From: Actinomyces respiraculi
Lineage (GTDB): Bacteria; Actinomycetota; Actinomycetes; Actinomycetales; Actinomycetaceae
DNA length: 64,000 nt
NCBI RefSeq assembly: GCF_014595995.2
Contig: NZ_CP063989.1
Coordinates: 2,108,001 to 2,172,000 of the forward strand
Direction of reading: 5' to 3'
The position numbers and the translations under genes are program-made. Shown here in pieces: positions 19,544-28,376 of this stretch. A model generated the notes under the pieces. That model was given only the letters and a program-made list of their open reading frames with translations, was not told the origin of the DNA and did not search any database. Each line of letters begins with the position of its first letter. The first letter of the stretch is position 1.

Positions 19544-20685
19544 GGCTCCTCCTTCTCGCGATGGGTGGGGGCGGAGCGCCTGCCACGCCCGCCGCGCAGG
19601 ACGTGGCGCACCCCGGGCATGAGGTCGGCGGTCACCAGCAGGGCGGCGAGGGCCGCCACGATGGCGCCAACGGCGACCCGCTGCCAGGGCAGGAAGGCCA
19701 GGGCCGCCGCCGGGAAGGAGAAGGCCGCGGCCCACACGTACATCACGAGCACGGCCCGGCGGTGGGAGTGGCCGGCAGCCAGCAGCCGGTGGTGCATGTG
19801 CATGCGGTCGGGGTGGAAGGGGCTGTGCCCGGCGCGGGTGCGCCGCACAACGGCCATCACCATGTCGGTCAGGGGCAGCAGGAGGACGGCCAGGGGCAGC
19901 AGCACGGGCAGGAAGACGGGCACCGCCGTCGTCCCCTCGAAGGTGGCGGGGTCAACCTGACCGGTGACGATGATGGTCCCGGCGGCGGACAGCAGCCCGA
20001 GCTGCATGGAGCCGGAGTCACCCATGAAGATCGTCGCCGGATGGAAGTTGTGCGGCAGGAAGCCCAGGCACACGCCGATGAGGGCGGCCACGACGGTGGC
20101 GGCCAGCGAGGTGTAGGACTGCGGCGAGGTGGCGCGGGTGAGCACGTACACGTAGGCGAAGAAGGCGACGGCGCCGATGCCGATGATGCCGGCGGCCAGC
20201 CCGTCGAGCCCGTCGACGAAGTTCACGGCGTTCATCGCCACGACCACCACGAGAACGGTGGAGACCAGGGACAGGCGCGAGGAGCCGATGGTGAGCCCGC
20301 CGATGGGGAAGGTGATGAGCTGCACGCCCTGCCAGGCCATGACGCCCGCGGCCAGGACCTGCCCGGCGAGTTTGGTCATCCAGTCCAGGTCCCACAGGTC
20401 GTCCACGACGCCCAGCAGGCACACGATGCCGGCACCGATGACGACGGCCCAGCCGGAGTCGTCAATGGAGGCCTCCAGATAGGGCACGCGCGAGGCCACG
20501 GTGATGGCGGTGGCGAAGCCGACGAACATGGCGACGCCGCCGAGCCTGGGGATGGGCACGGAGTGCACGTCGCGGGCGCGCACGGGGGTCAGGGCGTTGG
20601 ACACGAGTGCCACGTGCCGCACGACGGGCACCGCGATGTAGGTGACCGCGGCGGCGATGAGCATGACGAGGAGGTAGACCTTCAC
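19540..20685 (-). CDS. wecA: Undecaprenyl-phosphate N-acetylglucosaminyl-1-phosphate transferase (WecA/Rfe family)
   Basis: 381 aa polytopic membrane protein, about eleven segments. The MraY/WecA motifs are present in order: PIPRLGGVAMF, GVVDDLWDLD (metal-binding Asp pair at residues 95-96), NAVNFVDGLDGLAAG, ATIFMGDSGSM and the cytoplasmic loop HPDRMHMHHRLL. It transfers GlcNAc-1-P to the lipid carrier, starting arabinogalactan linker, teichoic acid or polysaccharide synthesis. It overlaps tsaC by four bases upstream and the atpI-like gene by four downstream. The linkage to atp genes is conserved in actinobacteria. Confidence 0.92.
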   Translation of the reverse strand: MKVYLLVMLIAAAVTYIAVPVVRHVALVSNALTPVRARDVHSVPIPRLGGVAMFVGFATAITVASRVPYLEASIDDSGWAVVIGAGIVCLLGVVDDLWDLDWMTKLAGQVLAAGVMAWQGVQLITFPIGGLTIGSSRLSLVSTVLVVVVAMNAVNFVDGLDGLAAGIIGIGAVAFFAYVYVLTRATSPQSYTSLAATVVAALIGVCLGFLPHNFHPATIFMGDSGSMQLGLLSAAGTIIVTGQVDPATFEGTTAVPVFLPVLLPLAVLLLPLTDMVMAVVRRTRAGHSPFHPDRMHMHHRLLAAGHSHRRAVLVMYVWAAAFSFPAAALAFLPWQRVAVGAIVAALAALLVTADLMPGVRHVLRGGRGRRSAPTHREKEEP

Positions 20686-21452
20686 TCCTGGGCGCCCTCC
20701 TCGCGGGCGAGCGGGGCGGCGCCGGCGACGGCGAGGACGGGGTTGAGCACATCGGCGAGCTCGGCGCGGGTGATGACGCCTTCGCGCAGGACGAGGGGGG
20801 CCAGGGCGTGCCGGCCCGCTAGGGAGACGATGGTGGAGGGTACGGGGCCGGGGGTGGGGCCGCCGTCGAGCAGCAGGATGTCGGCCACAGCCCCGTCGGT
20901 GGGCGCTCCGACGTCTAAGGGCCGTCCGGACCCAGCGGGCAGGTCGGCACCAGTGAGCGCTCCGGCGTCGGTGACGCGGCCGGGGAAGGCGGCGCGGGAG
21001 GAGGCGGCGTCGGTGGCGGGGGGCTCACCGGTGGGGTTGGCGCTGGTGACGGCCATGGGGCCCACCTGGCGCAGAAGCGCGAGGGCCAGGGGGTGGTCGG
21101 GCATGCGCACGGCGAGGGTGCCGCCGGTCTCGCCCAGGTCCCAGCCGAGCCCGGGCGCGGCGTCGAGCACGAGGGTGAGGGCACCCGGCCAGCAGGCCTC
21201 CATGAGGGCGCGGGCGGTGGCGGGCACGTGGGCGACGATGGCGTCGAGCTGCTCGGGGCCGGCGACGAGGACGGGGGGCGGCATCTGGCGGCCGCGGCCC
21301 TTGGCGGCGAGCAGGCGGGCCACGGCCCCGGCGTCACTGGCGAGGCAGCCGATGCCGTAGACCGTGTCGGTGGGTAGCACGAGCAGCCCCGAGGCGCGCA
21401 CGTGGCGGGCGGCGGCGAGGGCGGGGGGGCTCGGGTGATCCACGCCGGTCAT
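20682..21452 (-). CDS. tsaC: L-threonylcarbamoyladenylate synthase (Sua5/YrdC/YciO family)
   Basis: 256 aa. The YrdC signature LLVLPTDTVYGIGCLA is near the N-terminus, followed by KGRGRQMPPPVLVAG, WPGALTLVLDA, LAVRMPDHPLALALL and AVTSANPTGEPPATDA. The enzyme makes threonylcarbamoyl-AMP for the t6A modification of ANN-decoding tRNAs. ATG 21452 is preferred to further upstream in-frame starts. In mycobacteria the gene follows prmC; here prmC is not in the window and a sialidase-like gene lies upstream instead. Confidence 0.9.
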   Translation of the reverse strand: MTGVDHPSPPALAAARHVRASGLLVLPTDTVYGIGCLASDAGAVARLLAAKGRGRQMPPPVLVAGPEQLDAIVAHVPATARALMEACWPGALTLVLDAAPGLGWDLGETGGTLAVRMPDHPLALALLRQVGPMAVTSANPTGEPPATDAASSRAAFPGRVTDAGALTGADLPAGSGRPLDVGAPTDGAVADILLLDGGPTPGPVPSTIVSLAGRHALAPLVLREGVITRAELADVLNPVLAVAGAAPLAREEGAQE

Positions 21453-21463
21453 CCTCGCACGAC

Positions 21464-22769
21464 TCAGCCCCGTGCCGTCCCCACCCCGGCGAGGGGCACC
21501 CGCCCAAGGTGCAGCGCGCCGCCGCCGTCGGGGGCGGGAGCCTCCCACACGACGAGGGCGTCGCCGTCGGAGTCGCCGTCGGACAGCAGGGCGAGGTCGG
21601 AGTAGCCGAAGGGGGCATCACCCATCTCGTGGAGCACCTGCCAGCGCCCCTTGGCAGTGCGCAGGCTCAGGCGTCCGGCGCGGCGCCCGGCCGGGTCTCC
21701 GGCGTGGGACAGCAGGGCCCGGCCGCCGACCAGGGCGATGAGCCCGGCGTTGCTTGAGCAGTTCGGGGCGGGCCTCCTCCTCGTCGACCCGGCCGCCGAC
21801 CAGGGCGATGAGCCCGGCGTTGCAGCCGGGGTCGGGGACGTCCGCCTCGCGCTGCGCGGGGCTCCAGGTGGCGGCGCCGTCAACGGAGAGGCTGGTCAGG
21901 CGGGTGCCGCCGTAGGCGCCGTCGCGGGCGCTCATGAGCACGGTCGCACCGTCGAGGGCGACGACGGCGTGCTCATCGGTGCCGCTGGTGCGCGCGCCCC
22001 CGGCGAGGGAGCGTCCGGCACTGGTGGCGACGGGAACGGGTCGTCCCAGGCGCCAGGTGATCCCGTCGTCGTCGGACAGTAGACACACCGAGCGCAGGTG
22101 GACGTCCTGACCGGACCGGGAAGGCGCGGGCAGGGCGGCGACGAGCGGGGCCACGAGGCGTCCGACGGCGGGGCCCGGGCCGAGCACCGTGCCGTGGCCG
22201 GAGGCGGGGAAGAGGACGCAGCCCTCGGGGAAGACCGGGCCGGGCAGGCACAGGTCGGTCAGGTCCGTCCAGGCCCAGGTGGCGCCGACGTCGTGGCTCG
22301 TGGCGTGCAGCAGGCGCAGGGTGCCGGGCTCGGGAGCCTGGCCGGCGCGCCAGGGGCGGGTGGGCACGTGGGCCCCGAAGAGCCCGACGTCGGCGCTCGC
22401 GGCGGCCAGGAGGTGCAGGGTGCCGCTCGGGCCCTCCAGCAGGACGGGGTCGGACAGGCCGACGATGCCGGGCAGGGCCTCGGGGTCCGGGAGCAGGGGT
22501 GCGGGGGCGGACCAGGTGGCGCCGTCGTCGTCGCTGGCGCGCAGCCACAGGGAGTTGGGGTTGGGCAGGTCGCCCGGCAGGGCTCCGCCGCTGGTGCGCC
22601 AGGCGTCGTCGGAGGTGGTGACGGGGCGCAGGTCGTGGGCGAGCAGCAGGCGGCCGGTGCAGCGGTGGCGCAGGAGGGCGGGCACGCGCAGGGCGGCACC
22701 GGGGGTGGGGCGGCCGGTGACGGCGGTGATGTCGGCGGCGGTCAGGACAGTGGTCGCGGGAGTGCTCAT
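21464..22769 (-). pseudogene. Sialidase-like BNR-repeat protein, frame broken by a 70-bp repeat-bounded insertion
   Basis: Starting at ATG 22769 the frame has the sialidase N-terminal Arg motif (ALRVPALL) and Asp-boxes SDDDGATW, SHDVGATW and SDDDGITW plus a degenerate SVDGAATW, then goes out of frame at the 36-bp repeat near 21820. A second frame carries the rest (ALLSHAGDPAGR ... DLALLSDGDSDGDALVVWE) to the stop at 21464. Removing exactly 70 bp (one repeat plus the 34 bp between copies) joins the two into a continuous 411-aa protein: NAGLIALVGGR runs straight into ALLSHAG. No signal peptide is seen, so it would be cytoplasmic. Either a pseudogene or a reversible OFF state. Confidence 0.85.
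21718..21823. repeat. 36-bp direct repeat inside the sialidase gene
   Basis: Identical 36-bp copies at 21718-21753 and 21788-21823 start CCCGGCCGCCGACCAGGG and are separated by 34 bp of unrelated sequence. The copy-to-copy distance of 70 is not a multiple of three, so it breaks the sialidase frame. Recombination or slippage between the copies would restore the frame exactly. Confidence 0.95.
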
Positions 22770-22828
22770 GGTGGGGCTCTGGGGGCGGCGGGCCTTAGGG
22801 GCGGCGGGGCGGGCCGGTGGCGCGGGGC

Positions 22829-23560
22829 TCAGACGATCCGGCGGGCGGCCGCCCAGCGGGTGAGCTCGTTGCGGTTGGACAGCTGGAGCTTGCGCAGCAC
22901 GGCAGAGACATGGGTCTCGACCGTCTTGACGGAGATGAACAGCTCGCTGGCGCACTCCTTATACGTGTATCCGCGGGCGATGAGGCGCATGACCTCGCGC
23001 TCGCGCGCCGAGAGGCGGTCGAGCTCGGAGTCGGCGACGGCGACCTCCCCCGTGCCGGCACCGAAGGCGTCGAGCACGAAGCCGGCCAGGCGCGGGGAGA
23101 AGGCGGCGTCCCCGGCGGCGACGCGGCGCACCGCCTGGGCCAGGTCCTCGGCGGAGATCGCCTTGGTGACGTAGCCGCGGGCGCCGGCGCGGATGACGCT
23201 CACGACGTCCTCGCTGGCGTCGGACACGCTCAGGGCGAGGAAGCGGGTGTCGGGCACGTCATGGCAGGAGGCGACGACCTCGGCCCCTCCTCCGCCGTTG
23301 CCTCCGGGCAGGTGGACGTCGAGCAGGACGACGTCGGGGACGAGGGCGTGGACGGCGGCGACGGCGCCCCCGACGTCGTCGGCCTCGGCGACGACCTCGA
23401 GGTCGGGGGCGTTGAGGTCGAGCTCGGCGCGCACCCCGGCGCGCACGAGGGTGTGGTCGTCGACGACGATGACGCGCAGGCGGCGGGCGGGCGGCGTCGC
23501 TGGGGCGGGGCCGGCTCCGGTCGGGTCCGGGGCGGGTCCGGTCGGGGTGGCGGCGCTCAT
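22829..23560 (-). CDS. NarL/LuxR-family response regulator
   Basis: 243 aa. The receiver domain has the acidic pair VVDDH (residues 33-35), phospho-acceptor Asp81 in VVLLDVHLPG, and the switch-region Ser and Lys (LALSVSD, VTKA). The C-terminal LuxR helix-turn-helix reads LSAREREVMRLIARGYTYKECASELFISVKTVETHVSAVLRKL. A proline/alanine-rich N-terminal leader of about 28 residues is unusual. The gene overlaps the kinase by four bases (ATGA) and has an AGGAG site within the kinase 3' end. DNA-binding output of the PspC-kinase system. Confidence 0.93.
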   Translation of the reverse strand: MSAATPTGPAPDPTGAGPAPATPPARRLRVIVVDDHTLVRAGVRAELDLNAPDLEVVAEADDVGGAVAAVHALVPDVVLLDVHLPGGNGGGGAEVVASCHDVPDTRFLALSVSDASEDVVSVIRAGARGYVTKAISAEDLAQAVRRVAAGDAAFSPRLAGFVLDAFGAGTGEVAVADSELDRLSAREREVMRLIARGYTYKECASELFISVKTVETHVSAVLRKLQLSNRNELTRWAAARRIV

Positions 23561-25155
23561 GCTGCTCCTGAGGGGGTTGTGACGGGCGGGTTGATCGGGG
23601 CGGACGGGCTCGTCGACGCCGGGACCGACGCCGGAGAGGCGGCCGGGGCGGACGAGCTGATCGAGACGGGCGGGGCCAGCGGGCTGAACGAGACGGGCGG
23701 GGCCAGCGGGCTGATCGAGACGGGCGGGGCCAGCGGGCTGAACGCCGTCGGAGAGGCGGCCGTCGCGGGCGACGAGCCAGCCGGAGAGCCAGCCGTACCG
23801 ACCGTCACGGCCGCGGAGGCGGGCAGGTCGAGGTGGACCTCGGTGCCGGTGGACAGGCGGCGGATGGTCGCAGTCCCGCCGCGGCGAGCCATGCGCCCCA
23901 CGATGGACTCGCGCACACCGTGACGGTCCGCCGGGACCGCTGCGGCGTCCTCAAGACCGAAGCCGGGGCCCCGGTCGCGCACAAAGACCTCGAGCCTGTC
24001 CTCACTCATCTCCGCGTAGACGCTCACGGGCGGCGCCCCGTGCTTGACGGCATTGGTCAGGGCCTCGCGGGCGGCGGCCACCACGACCTCGGTGTCGCGG
24101 TCCGGCAGCCGGTCGCCGACGACGACGAGCTCGATCTCCGCCCCGTAACGGTCCTCGACCTCTCCGACGAGGTCGCGCACGGCGTCGGCCGCGGAGGTGC
24201 CCTGGGCAGCGCGGTCGGTGTAGAGCCATGCCCGCAGCTCGCGCTCCTGGGAGCGGGCCAGGCGGGCGACCGTCTCCGGCTCATCCGCGCGGCGACGGAT
24301 GAGGGTGAGGGTCTGCAGGACGGAGTCGTGCAGGTGTGCGGCGATGTCTGCCCGCTCGGCCTCGCGGACCTCGGCGGCACGCGCCTGGGCGACGGCGCGG
24401 TTGGCGGACAGCCACACGGGGGCGAGCACGAGGCCGACGCCGAGGATGAGGGCCCCTCCGGTCAGCATCCCGGTGAGCAGGGCGCGCGGCGGCGTGTCCG
24501 CGGCGAGCCACAGGAGGATGCCGACAGTGGTGAGCACGACGCCGCCCGCCAGGCGCAGCACGGCGCCGCGGTCACGGCCGGGGCCAACGACGGCCTCGAT
24601 CTGGGACCAGGCGAGCGCTGCGCCCGCACCGCTGACGAGCACGGGCAGGAGCACGGAGTTCGGGTCGAGGAGCCCGGCCCGCCAGGCGAGGGCGAGCAGG
24701 CCGGCGGCCAGGATGGCTCCACCACCCAGAAGCGTGGCCAGGCGCGGGCTCAGGCGGGGGGTGGCGCTGGAGGTCTGGAGGTGCGAGGCCAGGCGGGCCC
24801 GGGTGGGCGGGATGCGTCCGGCGGCCTCCTCCCAGGGGTCCGCGGAGGGCACGAGGAGCCACAGCAGCACGTACAGGATGACGCCCGCCCCGCCGGCGAG
24901 GGCCGCGAGCGCGGTGGCGGCGCGCACGAGGGTGACGCTGACGCCCAGGTGTGTGGCAACGCCCGCGCAGACGCCTGCGAGGAGTCGTCCGGGGCGCGGT
25001 TCGGTGAGCAGGGGCGCGGGGGCGGGGTAGCGCGGTGGACGGCGCAGGGGCAGCCGGGCACCGGGCGCGCCGACCAACGGGTGACCGGGCACGGACGCCA
25101 CGGGCACGGACGCCACGGGTCCCTGCGCGCGCATGGGTCCCGGGGTCGTCGTCAT
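23557..25155 (-). CDS. Histidine kinase with N-terminal PspC domain and repetitive C-terminal tail
   Basis: 532 aa. PspC domain at about 48-106 (RPGRLLAGVCAGVATHLGVSVTLVRAATALAALAGGAGVILYVLLWLLVP), four further membrane segments, then a HisKA_3-type dimerisation helix with His276 in AHLHDSVLQTL and an HATPase domain (N-box EALTNAVKHG, G-box RDRGPGFG). This is the architecture of actinobacterial envelope-stress kinases. After the ATPase domain an ~85-residue Ala/Pro/Ser-rich tail contains three copies of SPLAPPVS(F/I), encoded by 27-bp DNA repeats. Start ATG 25155, facing the divergent PspC protein gene 114 bp away. It probably senses cell-envelope stress and phosphorylates the regulator encoded next to it. 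Confidence 0.92.
   Translation of the reverse strand: MTTTPGPMRAQGPVASVPVASVPGHPLVGAPGARLPLRRPPRYPAPAPLLTEPRPGRLLAGVCAGVATHLGVSVTLVRAATALAALAGGAGVILYVLLWLLVPSADPWEEAAGRIPPTRARLASHLQTSSATPRLSPRLATLLGGGAILAAGLLALAWRAGLLDPNSVLLPVLVSGAGAALAWSQIEAVVGPGRDRGAVLRLAGGVVLTTVGILLWLAADTPPRALLTGMLTGGALILGVGLVLAPVWLSANRAVAQARAAEVREAERADIAAHLHDSVLQTLTLIRRRADEPETVARLARSQERELRAWLYTDRAAQGTSAADAVRDLVGEVEDRYGAEIELVVVGDRLPDRDTEVVVAAAREALTNAVKHGAPPVSVYAEMSEDRLEVFVRDRGPGFGLEDAAAVPADRHGVRESIVGRMARRGGTATIRRLSTGTEVHLDLPASAAVTVGTAGSPAGSSPATAASPTAFSPLAPPVSISPLAPPVSFSPLAPPVSISSSAPAASPASVPASTSPSAPINPPVTTPSGAA
23663..23743. repeat. Three 27-bp tandem repeats at the 3' end of the kinase gene
   Basis: GAGACGGGCGGGGCCAGCGG followed by GCTGA(A/T)C occurs three times without gaps (23663-23689, 23690-23716, 23717-23743). 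It is in frame, nine codons per unit, so copy-number change would lengthen or shorten the kinase tail without breaking it. Confidence 0.95.
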
Positions 25156-25269
25156 GACTCTATCGTGGCACGCGCTCAGGGCAGGGAGCCGGGTCCCGGG
25201 GGCTGACCAGGGATCATTCAGGGTGTCCCCCCATCGTCGGGGTGCGGTGGCGGGGGCGAGCATGGAGAC

Positions 25270-27783
25270 ATGAACGAGACCCCGATCCCCATCCCTGAGC
25301 AGGACGACGGCGCAGCGCAGCCTGATCCGGCACAGCCCGGTCAGGCAGGAAGCGGCCCGGCACAGTCCGGCCCCTACCAGCAGTCGTATCAGGCCCCGTA
25401 CCAGCAGCCGCAGGACCCGTACCAGCGTCAGGCCGGTCAGTACCCGCCCGGCGGCGGGTACCAGCAGCCGCATGGCGGGTACCAGCAGCCGCATGGCGGG
25501 TATCAGCAGCCGGGAGCCGGTGCGCCCCATGCCAGGACGAGCCCGCTGCACTCCTTCTTTGCCTCGGTGCGGCGCACCGGCCTGTTCCGTTCCGAGGAGC
25601 GGTGGGTCGGAGGTGTCGCCGGGGGGCTCGCCCGGCGCCTGGACCTCGACCCTGTGCTCGTGCGCTGCGTGTGGCTCGTGCTCATGGTGTTCTCCGGGCT
25701 CGGTCTCGTGCTTTACGGGCTTGCCTGGGCGCTGCTGCCTGAGGAGCGCGACGGGCGCATCCACGCCGAGCAGGCGTCCTGCGGGGACATCAACGCCGGG
25801 CTCGCCGGTGCCGCCGTCGCTGTCATCACCGGTTTCGGTCTGGGCGAGGGCGGTCTCTTCCCTGCGTGGTTCGTGCTGGGCTGGACCTCTTCTTCCGTCG
25901 GGCGGGTGCTCACCACGCTGTTCTGGGTCGGGCTCATCCTGCTCGTGCTGTGGGCGGTGACCCGGGGTTCGCGGATGCGCAAGACGCCTCAGCCGGAAGG
26001 CACGTATCCCGGCGGACCGCACACCGGTGGCACGCAGCAGCCCGGTGGGCCGGTCCAGCCGACCACCGCGTGGGCCGCCGCTCCGGCGACCGAGGCCGGA
26101 CGCCCGCCCCACACCCCGCAGGCCCCGCTGGCCTCGCCTTCCCCCGTCACGAGCGTGGCCCCGGTTGCCCCGGCAGGCACGGCTGCCTCAGCGGACGCTG
26201 CCGCCGCGCCCCGTGCAGCCACCGTGACCGCGGACAGCGCCGTCGGAGACACCATGAGCGCAACAGACGCCGATGACGCGGCGGGCACGCCGGACCCGGC
26301 AGGCACCGAGGGCCCGGCAGGCACCGAGGGCCCGGCCTCAGTTGCCGACCCGATGGGGACGGCCGACACTGTGGCCCCCGTGGCTCCCGCGGCCAACCCG
26401 CCCGCCACCGCCGACGCTGCCTATGCGGCACAGCCCGCACCCTCCGCGAGCACAGCGGCCTTCCACACCCCCTACCAGCCGACCCCCGGCCCCACCCCGG
26501 CCTGGGCCTCCACACCTGTCAGCAGCCCGGGCGCCCCCACAGGCCCTCGGGCCGGCGGACCCGCCGTCGCCCCCGCCTGGCGGGCACCCGCGGCGCCGGT
26601 ACCCGTGCCCGTCGCCCCGCCGAGGGTTCCCGGCCCAGGCCGTTCCCTCAGCCTCACGGTCCTCGCTCTTATCTTGTTCTCCCTGGCGGCCTCTGGCCTG
26701 ACCACCACCACCGGTCGCCTCGGCGTCTTGAGCGCGCTCGTCGTCTGCGCGGGCCTGCTCGTCACCACCCTTGGTCTCGGCGTCGTCATCAGCGCCTTCA
26801 GGGGTCGGCGCGGAGGCTGGATGTCCGTCTGGGGCTTCCTCACCCTCATCATCGCCGTGCCGTCCCTCTTCTTCGGCTCCCTCGTCGGCGGCGTCGGCGC
26901 CCTCAACGGGCGCATCCCGAACCAGGAGGTCAACATCGTCGTCACCGAAGCCATGCTGGACGGCGCCGGAGGCCACCTTGACCTGGGCGACTACGCCGTC
27001 GGCACTGTGAATATCGACCTGCGGGATCTGCCCGCCGAGGCGGCCCGTGGGGTCACGATCGGCGTCTCGGTGGGTGTCGGCAGCGTGCGGGTGTGGACCC
27101 AGCAGGGCCAGGCCGTGACGGTCAACGCCGAGATCGGGATCGGGGAGATGTCCGGAACCCTTGCCGAGACGTGGCACTCCTCCGGCGTCACGCAGTCCCA
27201 GAGGACATACGCGCCCTGGGCGGAGACGTACTCCGTGACCGGGAAGAACGTGCTCGACACCTACGTCGTGCGCAACGGCCTCGACCTCGACGCGCGGCTC
27301 GCCTCTCCCGCCGCCCAGACCGGTGGCACGACCGATGCCCTCCAGATCGACGTCGAGGTCGGCGTCGGCGTCGTCAGGGTGGACGAGCGCAGGAACGAGG
27401 TCACCTGGACCGGCTGGGTGTACGACGCCTACTGGGTCGTCGACTCCTGGCAGGAGCCGAACGGCATGATCCACGACGGTACCGAGCCCGTGCCCGGCAT
27501 GACCTTCCCCGCCGTGTCCTCCGACGACGTGCGGGCGTGCACCGAGAAGATCGCCGACCGGGTCGCCCCGGACGACGCCTACGACTGGCCCGACGGTCCT
27601 GACAGCCTCGACCTGCTGCCGGACGACGTGCGCGCCGAGGTTGACGCCTGCGTCCTCGAGCGGATCGGCATACGGACGGGACAGGTGCCGCCGGACGCCG
27701 AGCCCGTGCCGTCTCCCACCGCCGTGGAGCCCACCGCGCTGGCGACCGATGCCGCCACGCCGGCACCGACCGCCACCCCGTGA
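25270..27783 (+). CDS. Large PspC-domain membrane protein with LiaF-like C-terminal region
   Basis: 837 aa. Residues 1-95 are a Gln/Pro/Tyr/Gly-rich tail with GGYQQPH repeats; PspC domain about 99-161 (FRSEERWVGGVAGGLARRLDLDPVLVRCVWLVLMVFSGLGLVLYGLAWALLPEE); then a membrane segment, a ~220-residue Ala/Pro/Thr linker, three more membrane helices (LSLTVLALILFSLAAS, SALVVCAGLLVTTLGLGVVI, VWGFLTLIIAVPSLFFGSLV) and a beta-rich C-terminal domain (TVNIDLRDLP, VTIGVSVGVGSVRVW) resembling the LiaF/toastrack type. It is divergent from the PspC kinase, so the two are probably co-regulated and may interact to sense envelope stress. Start ATG 25270; GGAG lies very close to it. Confidence 0.85.
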   Translation: MNETPIPIPEQDDGAAQPDPAQPGQAGSGPAQSGPYQQSYQAPYQQPQDPYQRQAGQYPPGGGYQQPHGGYQQPHGGYQQPGAGAPHARTSPLHSFFASVRRTGLFRSEERWVGGVAGGLARRLDLDPVLVRCVWLVLMVFSGLGLVLYGLAWALLPEERDGRIHAEQASCGDINAGLAGAAVAVITGFGLGEGGLFPAWFVLGWTSSSVGRVLTTLFWVGLILLVLWAVTRGSRMRKTPQPEGTYPGGPHTGGTQQPGGPVQPTTAWAAAPATEAGRPPHTPQAPLASPSPVTSVAPVAPAGTAASADAAAAPRAATVTADSAVGDTMSATDADDAAGTPDPAGTEGPAGTEGPASVADPMGTADTVAPVAPAANPPATADAAYAAQPAPSASTAAFHTPYQPTPGPTPAWASTPVSSPGAPTGPRAGGPAVAPAWRAPAAPVPVPVAPPRVPGPGRSLSLTVLALILFSLAASGLTTTTGRLGVLSALVVCAGLLVTTLGLGVVISAFRGRRGGWMSVWGFLTLIIAVPSLFFGSLVGGVGALNGRIPNQEVNIVVTEAMLDGAGGHLDLGDYAVGTVNIDLRDLPAEAARGVTIGVSVGVGSVRVWTQQGQAVTVNAEIGIGEMSGTLAETWHSSGVTQSQRTYAPWAETYSVTGKNVLDTYVVRNGLDLDARLASPAAQTGGTTDALQIDVEVGVGVVRVDERRNEVTWTGWVYDAYWVVDSWQEPNGMIHDGTEPVPGMTFPAVSSDDVRACTEKIADRVAPDDAYDWPDGPDSLDLLPDDVRAEVDACVLERIGIRTGQVPPDAEPVPSPTAVEPTALATDAATPAPTATP
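25453..25515. repeat. Three 21-bp tandem repeats encoding GGYQQPH
   Basis: GGCGGGTACCAGCAGCCGCA plus T is repeated at 25453, 25474 and (with two late changes) 25495. Each unit adds seven residues to the cytoplasmic tail of the PspC protein. Near-identity at the DNA level suggests recent expansion. Confidence 0.9.
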
Positions 27784-27829
27784 CCTGGACGTCCGACGAC
27801 GTCACACGATGCTGACAGGAGCCAGAACC

Positions 27830-28339
27830 ATGACCACAACACCCGCCTCAGCCCACTCCCCCGCCGGGAGCGCTGAGACCACCGAGCTCGTGGAGATCGC
27901 CGAGGTCGCTGAGACCACCGAGCTCGCCGCGCCCACCGAGGTTGGTCAGACCGCGGCGCCCACCGAGGTCGTTGACCCAGCGACGTTCGCCGAGCCCACC
28001 ACACAGCCCTTCGCCTCGCCGTCTGCCGAACCCGGCCCAGCAGAGCCCACCACCCAGTCCGGCCCAGCCACGCCATCGGCACAACCCGGCCCGACCGCGC
28101 GCGTTGTCAACGGCGTGTGGACCGCCTCACACCAGCCCGAGCCGCAGGCCCCGCGCACGCTCCGTCCGAGCACGCTCTCCTGGGGGGTGCTGCTCGTGAG
28201 CATCGGGGTCATCACCCTGCTCATCGGCCTGGGGGTGCGTATCAACCTCGCCACCGCCGGGATCAGCGTGCTCGTGGCGCTCGGGGTGCTCCTGCTCGGG
28301 CTGGCGCTGCTGCCCCAGCACGGCTCGGAGCGCTCGTAG
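27830..28339 (+). CDS. Small membrane protein downstream of the PspC gene
   Basis: 169 aa. About 100 residues of Thr/Pro/Ala/Glu-rich sequence, including TELVEIAEVAETTELAAPTEV, precede two membrane helices (WGVLLVSIGVITLLIGLGV and AGISVLVALGVLLLGLALL). ATG 27830 has AGGAG eight bases upstream and is 47 bp past the PspC stop, so the genes form one operon. The double-helix end resembles LiaI/DUF5668-type PspC partners. I cannot assign a function beyond a likely partner in envelope-stress sensing. Confidence 0.7.
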   Translation: MTTTPASAHSPAGSAETTELVEIAEVAETTELAAPTEVGQTAAPTEVVDPATFAEPTTQPFASPSAEPGPAEPTTQSGPATPSAQPGPTARVVNGVWTASHQPEPQAPRTLRPSTLSWGVLLVSIGVITLLIGLGVRINLATAGISVLVALGVLLLGLALLPQHGSERS

Positions 28340-28376
28340 GTCTGAGCGTGTCCGAGGCACCGGGCATACTCGCCGC

